From Candidatus Rokuibacteriota bacterium (GTDB lineage: Bacteria > Methylomirabilota > Methylomirabilia > Rokubacteriales > CSP1-6): DNA of 5,741 bases. The notes beneath the pieces are model-generated. The model ran no database searches, was not told the DNA's origin, and saw nothing but the letters and a program-made list of their open reading frames with translations. Shown here piece by piece: positions 1 to 5,622 of the stretch. The stretch spans positions 1 to 5,741 of the forward strand of contig JACQCN010000427.1 of assembly GCA_016201575.1 (NCBI GenBank), written 5' to 3'. Made by a program: the position numbers and the translations under genes. The stretch's first letter is position 1, and each line of letters opens with the position of its first letter.

Positions 1-1
1 G

Positions 2-589
2 AAGATGAAGCAGGCCAGGCCCGAGCTGATCTTCCACAACCTCGCCGGCGCCGACGTCACCAACTTCCTCAAGCAGTTCGCCGAGTCGGGGATGAAGACC
101 GAGGTGGCGGGCGGCGTCATCGACTCCGCCTTCGCCTGGCCCGCCGGCGAGTCGCTGCGCGGGCACTTCCCCATCATCTGGTGGCACGAGATCAACAACC
201 CGAGCAGCAAGGCGTGGACGGACCGGTACATGAAGCGCTGGGGGCGCCCGCCCGACAACCAGGCCTACGGCGACTACGTCGCGGTCCACGCGATCGCGCA
301 GGGCATCGAGAAGGCGCGGAGCACGGACAGCGCGAAGCTGGTGGCGGCCCTGGAGGGCCACACGCTGAGCGGGACGACGGACGGCCTCAAGGGGCGCCCG
401 CTCACCTTCCGCGCCTGGGACCACCAGCTCCTGCAGCCGATGTACGTGGTGGCGGCCAAGGACAAGGCGAAGTGGAAGGACAAGTGGGACATCTTCGAGG
501 TCATCTCCGAGGTCCCCGGGCGCACGGAGTCCCTCGAGACCATCGCCATCCCGAAGGGCGAGAGCGAGTGCAAGCTGGAGCCGGCGTAA
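2..589 (+). CDS. ABC transporter substrate-binding protein, Liv/HAAT type (C-terminal part; 5' end outside window)
   Basis: The reading frame is open from the left edge (first whole codon at position 2) to TAA at 587-589, so the gene begins upstream and about 195 C-terminal residues are seen. The segment reads like the second lobe of a type I periplasmic binding protein of the LivK/Peripla_BP_6 family. A 'RPELIFHNLAGADVTNFLKQ' stretch matches the usual place where these proteins name a target and a residue run '(n)FLKQ..E.G', followed by 'AYGDYVAVHAIAQGIEKA', a typical helix, and a late 'LKGRPLTFRAWDHQLLQPMYV' strand-helix region. Known family role: it binds a small polar ligand in the periplasm and delivers it to the LivHM channel. 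The following livH and livMGF genes support this. The signal peptide and most of the ligand-contact residues lie outside the window, so the substrate cannot be stated. One cysteine lies near the C-terminus (ESECKLEPA). An internal ATG at 5-7 is only a Met codon, not the gene start. Confidence 0.88.
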   Translation, partial: KMKQARPELIFHNLAGADVTNFLKQFAESGMKTEVAGGVIDSAFAWPAGESLRGHFPIIWWHEINNPSSKAWTDRYMKRWGRPPDNQAYGDYVAVHAIAQGIEKARSTDSAKLVAALEGHTLSGTTDGLKGRPLTFRAWDHQLLQPMYVVAAKDKAKWKDKWDIFEVISEVPGRTESLETIAIPKGESECKLEPA

Positions 590-595
590 GCTTGC

Positions 596-623
596 TCGGA
601 GGGGGGCTCCGCCCCCCTTCCGA
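596..623. repeat. GC-rich hairpin after the binding-protein gene
   Basis: Arms GGGGGGC (601-607) and GCCCCCC (611-617) close a TCC loop. The stem extends outward as TCGGA (596-600) pairing with T-CCGA (618-623), with one bulged T, to give about 12 paired positions. It begins 7 nt after the stop codon. No T-tract follows, so it is not a standard rho-independent terminator. It may protect the 3' end of the upstream mRNA or be one copy of a dispersed intergenic palindrome. Only one copy is present in this window, so the repeat nature is inferred. Confidence 0.6.
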
Positions 624-639
624 ACCTCCCCCGAGGATG

Positions 640-658
640 GCGCCGGCAAAGCCGGCGC
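640..658. repeat. second intergenic hairpin (GCGCCGGC-AAA-GCCGGCGC)
   Basis: This is a perfect 8-bp inverted repeat, 640-647 with 651-658, around an AAA loop. Short flanking complementarity (CCTC at 625-628 with GAGG at 664-667) could make a larger interrupted stem. No T-tract follows. It lies in the same 183-bp gap as the 596-623 hairpin and the 720-751 terminator, so the binding-protein transcript would carry three successive stem-loops. Confidence 0.55.
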
Positions 659-719
659 TCGAAGAGGTGGGCCAGATTCGCGAGAGGAGGGTCGTCCAGT
701 GAGCGCGGGCGGGGCGCCC

Positions 720-751
720 GGCCCAGCCGCCGACTGCGGCTGGGCCTTTTT
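720..751 (+). terminator. strong rho-independent terminator between binding-protein gene and livH
   Basis: The 11-bp arms GGCCCAGCCGC (720-730) and GCGGCTGGGCC (736-746) pair perfectly around CGACT, and five Ts (747-751) follow directly. This is the classic intrinsic terminator form. It lies only 21 nt before the livH GTG, and no good promoter is visible between them. Partial read-through is therefore the likely way livH and livMGF are transcribed, giving more binding protein than membrane complex. Confidence 0.87.
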
Positions 752-772
752 CACGCCCGCCGGTCTCCGGCG

Positions 773-1648
773 GTGACGCTCCCAGTCCTCCTCGAGTTCG
801 TGCTGAACGGCCTGGTCCTGGGCGCGCTCTACGTGCTCATGGCCCTCGGGCTGTCGATCATCTTCGGCATGATCGGCGTCATCAACTTCGCTCACGGCGC
901 CCTCTTCACGCTGGGCGCCTACATGGCCTACCAGGTCAAGGACGCGATCGGGTTCGGCGGCGCCCTCGTGGTCGCTCCTGTGCTCGTCGGCATCCTCGGC
1001 ATGCTCATCGAGGCCACCCTCCTGCGCCGGCTCTACACCGAGGACCCGCTGCAGGGGCTCCTCCTCACCTTCGGCCTCGCCATGATCCTCGAGCAGGGGA
1101 TCCGGATCGTCTGGGGCCTGAGCCCGAAGAGCTTCGAGCTGCCGGCCTTCTTCGCGACCGCGCTGGACCTCGGCGCCTTCACCTACTCCCGGTACCGGAG
1201 CTTCGTGCTCCTCTGCGTGATTTTGCTGGTGGCCGGCCTCCTGCTCTTCATCGAGAAGACGCCGATCGGCACGATCGTCCGCGCGGGCAGCCGCGACCCC
1301 GTGATGGTCCGGCTCCTCGGGATCAGCCTGAAGCCCGTGCTCACGCTGGTCTTCGGCCTCGGCGTGGCGCTCGCCGCGGTGGCCGGCGTGCTCTCGGCCC
1401 CGCTGGCCGGGGTCCAGCCGGCCATGGGCGTCAACGTCGGCACCGCCGCCTTTGTCGTCGTCACGATCGGCGGCCTGGGGAGCTTCTGGGGCGCGATCCT
1501 GTCGGGCCTGCTCGTGGGGCAGGTCGTGAGCCTGACCATCTACTTCCAGCCGCGCGCCGCCGAGGCGTCGATGTACATCCTGATGGCGCTGATCCTGCTG
1601 CTCCGGCCGCGCGGCCTCATGGGCGAGCGCTGGGAAAAGTTCGAGTGA
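773..1648 (+). CDS. livH: branched-chain amino-acid type ABC transporter permease LivH
   Basis: This is one of the two inner-membrane channel subunits of a Liv-type importer. The 291 residues match the usual family length (about 290-300) and form a chain of hydrophobic helices. Family landmarks are visible: an N-terminal 'LNGLVLGALYVLMALGLSII' helix, NFAHG at residues 38-42, the cytoplasmic coupling loop 'TPIGTIVRAGSRDP....LLGIS' (about 163-185) that contacts the ATPase, GGLGSFWGA (233-241), and a C-terminal LLLRPRGLMG (275-284). The GTG start at 773 gives the standard LivH N-terminus. The next Met would remove the first helix. No clear Shine-Dalgarno sequence precedes it; the preceding bases are the spacer after the terminator. 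The end overlaps the next gene by 4 bp (GTGA), which points to translational coupling. Substrate specificity is not readable. Confidence 0.93.
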   Translation: MTLPVLLEFVLNGLVLGALYVLMALGLSIIFGMIGVINFAHGALFTLGAYMAYQVKDAIGFGGALVVAPVLVGILGMLIEATLLRRLYTEDPLQGLLLTFGLAMILEQGIRIVWGLSPKSFELPAFFATALDLGAFTYSRYRSFVLLCVILLVAGLLLFIEKTPIGTIVRAGSRDPVMVRLLGISLKPVLTLVFGLGVALAAVAGVLSAPLAGVQPAMGVNVGTAAFVVVTIGGLGSFWGAILSGLLVGQVVSLTIYFQPRAAEASMYILMALILLLRPRGLMGERWEKFE

Positions 1649-4188
1649 GGCGCGGGGCCGTCCGGCTGCTCCGCCACCCCCTGACCTGGCTCTACGCCTG
1701 GTTCCTGGTCCTGCCGTTCCTGATGACCGCCGTCAAGTCGACGGTGTCGCTCGGCACCGAGATCGTGGTCTTCAGCCTCGTCGCCATCGCCTTCAACCTG
1801 CTCATGGGCTACACGGGCCTGGTCTCGTTCGGCCACGGCGCCTTCTTCGGGATCGGCGGGTACGCCGCGGGGCTCGTGCAGATCCACTTCGCGCGGGGGA
1901 TGGTGGTGCCGCTCCTGGCCGGCGTCGGCGCCGCCACGCTGGCCGGCGCGGTGATCGGCTTCCTGTTGATGCGCAAGCGCGGCGTCTACTTCTCGCTCCT
2001 GACGCTCGCCTTCACCCAGATGTTCTTCTACATCGTCTACGGCGCCACCAACGTCACGGGGGGCGAGAACGGGCTCGGGGGGATCGAGCGCTTTCCCCTC
2101 CGCCTGGGCCCGTTCACCGTCGACCTCGGCGACAAGCGCGTCTACTACTACGCCTGCGCCGTGGTGGCGGCGGTGGCGATCTACCTGCTCTGGCGTGTCG
2201 TCCACTCGCCCTTCGGCCGGGTCCTCCAGGCGATCCGCGAGAACGAGCAGCGCGCGAGCTGCGTGGGCTACGACGTCAAGCGCTACAAGCTGATCGCCTT
2301 CGTGGTGTCCTGCGCGTTCAGCGGCCTCGCCGGCGTCCTCTACACGTTCCTGCTGAACTTCGCTTACGCGGAGTCGCTCCACGTCACCATGGCGGGGGAG
2401 ATCGCGGCGATGACCCTCGTCGGCGGGATGAAGAGCTTCGTCGGCCCCGCCGTGGGCGCCGCGGCGTTCGTGTTCATGCGCGACACCCTCTCCTCCTGGA
2501 CGGAGAACTGGCTGATCTACTTCGGGGTGATCTTCGTCGCGTTCGTCCTGTTCTCCCCGAACGGCATCGTCGGCGTCGGCCAGCGGCTGCGCGGCCTGCG
2601 GCGCGGCGCCGAGCAGCCGGGCCCCGCCGGGATGCCCGCCGTCGCCGGTGCCACGCCCGCCCCGGCGGCGGCCAGCCCCGCGGGAGCGGCCGGATCCGAG
2701 GCGATCCTCGAGGTGCGCGGCCTGGTCAAGCACTTCGGCGCGCTGGCCGCCGTCGACGGCGCCACCTTCCAGGTCCAGCGCGGCGAGCTCCGCTCGCTGA
2801 TCGGGCCCAACGGCGCGGGCAAGACCACGCTCTTCAACCTACTGACCGGCCTCCTCGCGCCCGACGGCGGGCAGGCCGCGTTCCGGGGGCGCGTCGTCAG
2901 CGGCCGGCCCTCGCACCAGATCGTGGCCGCGGGCGTCTCGCGCTCGTTCCAGATCATCAGCGTGTTCCAGGCGCTCACCGTGTTCGAGAACGTGCGCATC
3001 GCCGTCCAGGCCAAGCATTCGCGCCGCTTCGCGATGCTCGCCGACGCCGACCGCTTTGCCGACCTGAACGAGGAGGCCCTCCGCCTCGCGCGGCGGGTCG
3101 GTCTCGGGGGCCGGGAGCACGTCGTCGCCGCCAACCTCTCCCACGGCGACCAGCGGCTGCTCGAGATCGGCATCGCGCTGGCGACCCACCCGGAGCTGCT
3201 GCTGCTCGACGAGCCGCTGGCCGGCCTGGCGGCGCCCGAGCGCGCGCGCGTGGCCGACCTGATCCGCGAGCTGCGCCGGACGCTCACCATCGTGCTGATC
3301 GAGCACGACATCGACCAGGTCCTGGCCCTGTCGGACCGGATCACCGTGCTGCACCAGGGGCGCGTGATCGCCGAGGGCCGTCCCGCCGACATCCAGCAGA
3401 ACCCCGAGGTCCAGACCGCCTACCTGGGCCATCTCGCCGTCGCCGGCGAGCGCCCGGCCGCTCCCGCGCCGCGCGGCGGGGAGCCGCTGCTGCGCGTGGA
3501 GGCGGTGAACACCTTCTACGGGAAGAGCCACGTCCTCCACGACGTCTCGCTCGACGTCGGGCCGGGCGAGTTCGTGTCCCTCCTCGGCCGGAACGGAGCG
3601 GGCAAGACGACCACGCTCGCCACCATCACCGGCGTCGTGCCGCCGCGGTCCGGGCGCGTCGCCTACCGCGGCCGCGAGATCGCGGGACGGGCGCCGGAGG
3701 AGATCGCCCGGCTCCGCATCGGGCTGGTCCCGCAGGGCCGCCGCATCTTCCCGAACCTCACGGTGCTGGAGAACATCCAGATCGGGCGGCGGCCGCCGGC
3801 GGCGGGCCCGCGGGACGGATGGACGGTGGAGCGGGTCTTCGCCACCTTCCCCAATCTGCGGCTCCTCCAGAGCGCGCGCGGGGGCACGCTGAGCGGCGGC
3901 GAGCTCCAGATGCTCGCCATCGCCCGGGCCCTGATGGGGAACGTGGATCTGCTGCTGCTGGACGAGCCGTTCGAGGGCCTCGCGCCCGCCGTGGTGGAAG
4001 GCGTCTGGACGGTCCTGCGGGAGATCAAGGGCGAGACCACGATCCTCCTCGTCGAGCAGAACGCGGATCTGGCCCTGGCGCTCTCGGACCGTGCATACGT
4101 GATCAACAACGGGTCGATCGCTTGGAGCGGCGGCGCGGACTCGCTCCAGGCCGACCACGGGCTGCGCCTCAAGCTCCTCGGCGTCTGA
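1645..4188 (+). CDS. LivM-LivG-LivF triple fusion: permease plus two ATPases in one 847-residue protein
   Basis: Three transporter subunits are in one uninterrupted frame. Residues 1 to about 318 are a LivM permease: hydrophobic helices, GLVSFGHGAFFGIGGYAAG at 58-76, and coupling loop 'SPFGRVLQAIREN' at 188-200. An Ala/Pro/Gly-rich linker runs from about 319 to 351. Residues 352 to about 600 are LivG: Walker A GPNGAGKTT 387-395, Q-loop Gln436, signature LSHGDQ 498-503, Walker B with Asp522-Glu523, switch His554. A short Pro/Ala linker covers about 600-612. Residues 613-847 are LivF: Walker A GRNGAGKTT 648-656, Q-loop Gln697, signature LSGGE 749-753, Walker B with Asp773-Glu774, and VEQN at 803-806 with Gln805 in the switch-His position, which is usual for LivF. 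All ATPase motifs are intact, so it should be functional. GTG at 1645 overlaps the livH stop (GTGA); a weak GGGAAAAG lies 6 nt upstream. LivM-LivG fusions are known; the added LivF is what is unusual. The LivG signature His (LSHG) also occurs in UrtD-like proteins, so ligands other than branched-chain amino acids remain possible. Confidence 0.93.
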   Translation: MRRGAVRLLRHPLTWLYAWFLVLPFLMTAVKSTVSLGTEIVVFSLVAIAFNLLMGYTGLVSFGHGAFFGIGGYAAGLVQIHFARGMVVPLLAGVGAATLAGAVIGFLLMRKRGVYFSLLTLAFTQMFFYIVYGATNVTGGENGLGGIERFPLRLGPFTVDLGDKRVYYYACAVVAAVAIYLLWRVVHSPFGRVLQAIRENEQRASCVGYDVKRYKLIAFVVSCAFSGLAGVLYTFLLNFAYAESLHVTMAGEIAAMTLVGGMKSFVGPAVGAAAFVFMRDTLSSWTENWLIYFGVIFVAFVLFSPNGIVGVGQRLRGLRRGAEQPGPAGMPAVAGATPAPAAASPAGAAGSEAILEVRGLVKHFGALAAVDGATFQVQRGELRSLIGPNGAGKTTLFNLLTGLLAPDGGQAAFRGRVVSGRPSHQIVAAGVSRSFQIISVFQALTVFENVRIAVQAKHSRRFAMLADADRFADLNEEALRLARRVGLGGREHVVAANLSHGDQRLLEIGIALATHPELLLLDEPLAGLAAPERARVADLIRELRRTLTIVLIEHDIDQVLALSDRITVLHQGRVIAEGRPADIQQNPEVQTAYLGHLAVAGERPAAPAPRGGEPLLRVEAVNTFYGKSHVLHDVSLDVGPGEFVSLLGRNGAGKTTTLATITGVVPPRSGRVAYRGREIAGRAPEEIARLRIGLVPQGRRIFPNLTVLENIQIGRRPPAAGPRDGWTVERVFATFPNLRLLQSARGGTLSGGELQMLAIARALMGNVDLLLLDEPFEGLAPAVVEGVWTVLREIKGETTILLVEQNADLALALSDRAYVINNGSIAWSGGADSLQADHGLRLKLLGV

Positions 4189-4268
4189 GCCGCCTGCCGG
4201 ATTTCTTGGGGGGACGGCGGCCGTCGTGTCATTCTCCCGCCGTGCCGCGTGCCAGCGAGGCCTCGGAA

Positions 4269-4304
4269 GCCGAAAACCGTCGGCCCGACCGTCACGTTTT
4301 CGGC
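4269..4304. promoter_or_regulatory. inverted repeat GCCGAAAAC-N18-GTTTTCGGC, possible activator site
   Basis: The 9-bp arms 4269-4277 and 4296-4304 are exact reverse complements, separated by 18 bp. The dyad centre is about 88 bp upstream of the start point expected for the sigma-54 promoter candidate at 4348-4364. That is within the distance where bacterial enhancer-binding proteins of the NtrC/PilR class normally bind. The A4/T4 blocks stand out in GC-rich surroundings. The activator-site role is inference; the dyad itself is seen. No T-tract follows, so a terminator is less likely. Confidence 0.4.
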
Positions 4305-4347
4305 GGCTCGACCTGGCCAAGTCCACGAATCCCTGGCTCTCTCAACC

Positions 4348-4364
4348 CTGGCATTGAATGTGCT
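4348..4364 (+). promoter_or_regulatory. candidate sigma-54 (-24/-12) promoter upstream of the small-protein/pilin unit
   Basis: CTGGCAT-N5-GTGCT matches the RpoN consensus YTGGCAC-N5-TTGCW. The invariant GG is at 4350-4351 and the invariant GC at 4362-4363, exactly 12 bp apart; the mismatches are one base in each block. Transcription would start near 4375. This is 3 nt before the ATG of the 106-residue gene and about 410 nt before the pilin. Many type IV pilin genes are known to be sigma-54/PilR dependent, which makes the location meaningful. A chance match cannot be excluded without other copies in the genome. Confidence 0.45.
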
Positions 4365-4377
4365 GCCCGATGGTCCC

Positions 4378-4698
4378 ATGCTCCCCCGTGAGCGGCGGTT
4401 CTGGTCCGTCCTGCTGTTCCTGGGCCTGGTCGCCCTGGCCCGGAGCCAGTACGGGATCACCAACGCCTATGCGATGTGGTCCCCGACCCACTGGGACAAC
4501 CCGGACACCATCGATCTCGGGGAGCTCAACTCCCGCGCCTCGCTCCCGTACCAGCACGTAGACCCGACCGAGGAGGCGCGCGCCCACATCGTCGGCGCTC
4601 TGCCGGAGCTGCCCTACGCGCCGTTCGCGGGCGTGGCCGCGCCTCCACCGAGCCCGGTTCGACCGTCGAGCATCACCCGCGCTCCGCCCGCCGCCTAG
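4378..4698 (+). CDS. small exported or membrane-anchored protein of unknown function (106 aa)
   Basis: I do not recognise this protein. From the ATG at 4378 it has a short basic start (MLPRERR), a hydrophobic run of about 14 residues ([14 protein letters not shown]) and then a polar body. This is the layout of a signal peptide (possible cleavage after ALA or ARS) or an N-terminal anchor. No lipobox cysteine is present. The body carries '[10 protein letters not shown]' and an acidic/helical [17 protein letters not shown], and ends in a Pro/Ala-rich tail. The same frame is open back to a GTG at 4249, but GC at third codon positions rises sharply only from 4378, so I chose that start. No Shine-Dalgarno sequence precedes it. 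If the sigma-54 promoter at 4348-4364 is real, the mRNA would have an almost absent leader. It ends 89 bp before the pilin gene and probably shares its transcript, which hints at, but does not prove, a pilus-related role. Confidence 0.6.
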   Translation: MLPRERRFWSVLLFLGLVALARSQYGITNAYAMWSPTHWDNPDTIDLGELNSRASLPYQHVDPTEEARAHIVGALPELPYAPFAGVAAPPPSPVRPSSITRAPPAA

Positions 4699-4777
4699 CA
4701 CCAAATCGCCGACCCGACTACCTACATCGTCAGGCCGCGAGCCTGGCCAGCGCACGCCCGACCGGTGTGCAGAGAGC

Positions 4778-4786
4778 AAAGGGGGA
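4778..4786 (+). promoter_or_regulatory. ribosome binding site of the pilin gene, next to a double ATG
   Basis: AAAGGGGGA is the clearest Shine-Dalgarno-like run in the window. Two consecutive ATG codons follow at 4788 and 4791. The run ends 2 nt (last G) before the first ATG and 5 nt before the second, so the second has the better spacing. The choice changes the leader by one residue and leaves the mature pilin unchanged. Confidence 0.55.
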
Positions 4787-4787
4787 C

Positions 4788-5192
4788 ATGATGATCCGTT
4801 TCTGGAACCAGAGACGCTGTGAACTCGGCGGTCAGCGCGGCTTCACGCTGATCGAGCTGATGATCGTCGTGGCGATCATCGGCATCCTGGCGGCCATCGC
4901 CATCCCGCTGTACGCGAACATCCAGTCGCGGGCGCGGATCGCCCAGGCCCAGGCCAACGCCCGGACCCTGGCCAGCGCCGTCAGCATGTACTCGGCGACG
5001 TTCGGCTCGATCCCGGCCGCGCTGACCAACCTCACCGCCGCGACGACGATCAACGGCGTCACCGGCGGGCCCTTCATGAAGTCGGTCCCCGCGGCGCCCA
5101 CCGGCTGGACAGCCTACAGCTACACTGCCAACGCCGACGGGACCTACACGATCTCCTCGAGCGGCGACAGCACGACCGTCTCGTCGCCGTAG
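4788..5192 (+). CDS. type IV pilin-like prepilin (PilA/GspG-like pseudopilin)
   Basis: The 134-residue precursor carries a complete class III prepilin signal: an 18-residue leader ending in QRG, then [20 protein letters not shown]. Prepilin peptidase would cut after Gly18 and methylate Phe19. Glu23 is the conserved Glu5 of mature pilins and Pro40 is the conserved Pro22. The hydrophobic helix runs about 19-42 and continues into a polar Arg/Gln/Ala-rich helix to about 70. The remaining 60-odd residues are a small Thr/Ser/Gly-rich head with '[20 protein letters not shown]' (100-119) and a GDSTTV end, resembling short GspG-like or minimal pilins. The mature part is about 116 residues and has no cysteine, so the disulfide-closed D-region of classical PilA is absent. 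The only Cys (residue 11) is in the leader. No pilus assembly genes (pilB, C, D, T) are nearby, so whether it is a pilus subunit or a secretion pseudopilin cannot be decided. The small gene at 4378-4698 precedes it and a strong terminator follows 17 nt after the stop. Confidence 0.9.
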   Translation: MMIRFWNQRRCELGGQRGFTLIELMIVVAIIGILAAIAIPLYANIQSRARIAQAQANARTLASAVSMYSATFGSIPAALTNLTAATTINGVTGGPFMKSVPAAPTGWTAYSYTANADGTYTISSSGDSTTVSSP

Positions 5193-5209
5193 CCCTTCCG
5201 CGACACGAC

Positions 5210-5245
5210 GACCCGGGAGAGGCCCCGCCTCTCCCGGGTCTTTCC
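5210..5245 (+). terminator. rho-independent terminator after the pilin gene
   Basis: The 14-bp arms GACCCGGGAGAGGC (5210-5223) and GCCTCTCCCGGGTC (5227-5240) are perfect reverse complements around a CCC loop, followed by TTTCC. The T-run is short but the stem is very stable. On the minus strand the stem is not followed by Ts, so it mainly serves plus-strand transcription. Confidence 0.85.
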
Positions 5246-5283
5246 TCTCTCCGTTCCCCTCGGATCCGGCCTCGCGTATCCGC

Positions 5284-5311
5284 TTGACACCGCCCGGCGG
5301 CGGCGTAGCGT
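5284..5311 (+). promoter_or_regulatory. candidate sigma-70 type promoter (TTGACA-N16-TAGCGT)
   Basis: TTGACA at 5284-5289 is a perfect -35 hexamer. TAGCGT at 5306-5311 keeps the first T, second A and last T of a -10 element, with a 16-bp spacer. Transcription would start near 5318, pointing right. No convincing plus-strand gene follows: an ATG at 5372 has a G-run 6 nt upstream (5360-5365), but its frame has poor codon bias. The promoter may drive a small RNA, a short peptide, or nothing. Confidence 0.4.
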
Positions 5312-5344
5312 CGGGCAGGATCGACTCCTTCCGTCACGCGCCGA

Positions 5345-5611
5345 GTCCGCATCGAATACGGGGGGCACGAGATGGAGATACCGCATCGTGTTCTGCACCC
5401 CGGTGACGGTGCCGCTGACGGCGCAGGTCAGGCACGTGCCACCCAGGAGCCAGCCCGAGCCCACGCTCCTGAGGTTCGCGGCAAACGGGGAGGCGGCGAC
5501 CGCAGGTGGCTGCGCGATCTCGGCGCGCGCCCGCTCGAGCGCCGCCTGCTCGGCGCGCTCGAATCGGCCAGGCCGGGGGACGGGCCTGTGCCACCTCGTC
5601 CAGCCGGCGGG
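5345..5611 (-). other. minus-strand stretch with coding-like codon bias but no start; possible gene remnant
   Basis: Reading leftward from the stop codon at 5614-5612, one minus-strand frame stays open through this stretch with G or C at about 85-90% of third positions. It encodes a helical, Ala/Arg/Glu-rich segment (RFERAEQAALERARAEIAQ, about 5574-5518) followed by a hydrophobic Gly/Thr/Cys segment (GSGWLLGGTCLTCAVSGT). No ATG, GTG or TTG occurs before the GTG at 5464, which is in mid-sequence. Downstream the frame has no stop until it runs through the pilin terminator and into the pilin gene, which a real intact gene would not do. The plus frame starting at 5388 shares the same third positions, so the bias does not settle the strand. 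I see no recognised family. It may be a decayed or frameshifted gene, or chance openness in GC-rich DNA. The rest of the 5246-5622 gap shows only the promoter candidate. Confidence 0.22.
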
Positions 5612-5622
5612 TTACAGGGCGG

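Noticed and set aside
181..702. Plus-strand frame overlapping the end of the binding-protein gene and running to just before livH
   Set aside because: Arg/Gly/Pro-rich shadow in another frame of the binding-protein gene; the extension passes through the two hairpins and has no protein-like features.
803..806. Gln805 (protein residue; nt 4057-4059) replacing the switch histidine in the second ATPase domain as a defect
   Set aside because: VEQN at this place is normal for LivF proteins, so it is a family trait and not a lost catalytic residue.
1540..2733. Long open minus-strand frame opposite LivM (397 residues)
   Set aside because: Composition is extreme (Arg, Gly, Glu, His, Asp), no family is recognisable, and it lies wholly opposite well-identified livH/livM sequence. 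It is an antisense shadow of GC-rich coding DNA.
1645..4188. Assignment of the transporter as a urea importer (Urt) because of the LSHG signature in the LivG domain
   Set aside because: One shared motif is not specific; other Liv-type ATPases also carry LSHG and no urease or urea genes are present.
4213..4225. Small hairpin GACGG-CGG-CCGTC after livMGF
   Set aside because: Only a 5-bp stem and no T-tract follows, so it does not qualify as a terminator. No clear terminator was found between livMGF and the next gene.
2839..4326. Long open minus-strand frame opposite the LivG and LivF domains (495 residues)
   Set aside because: Same reason: low-complexity shadow over intact ATPase motifs on the plus strand.
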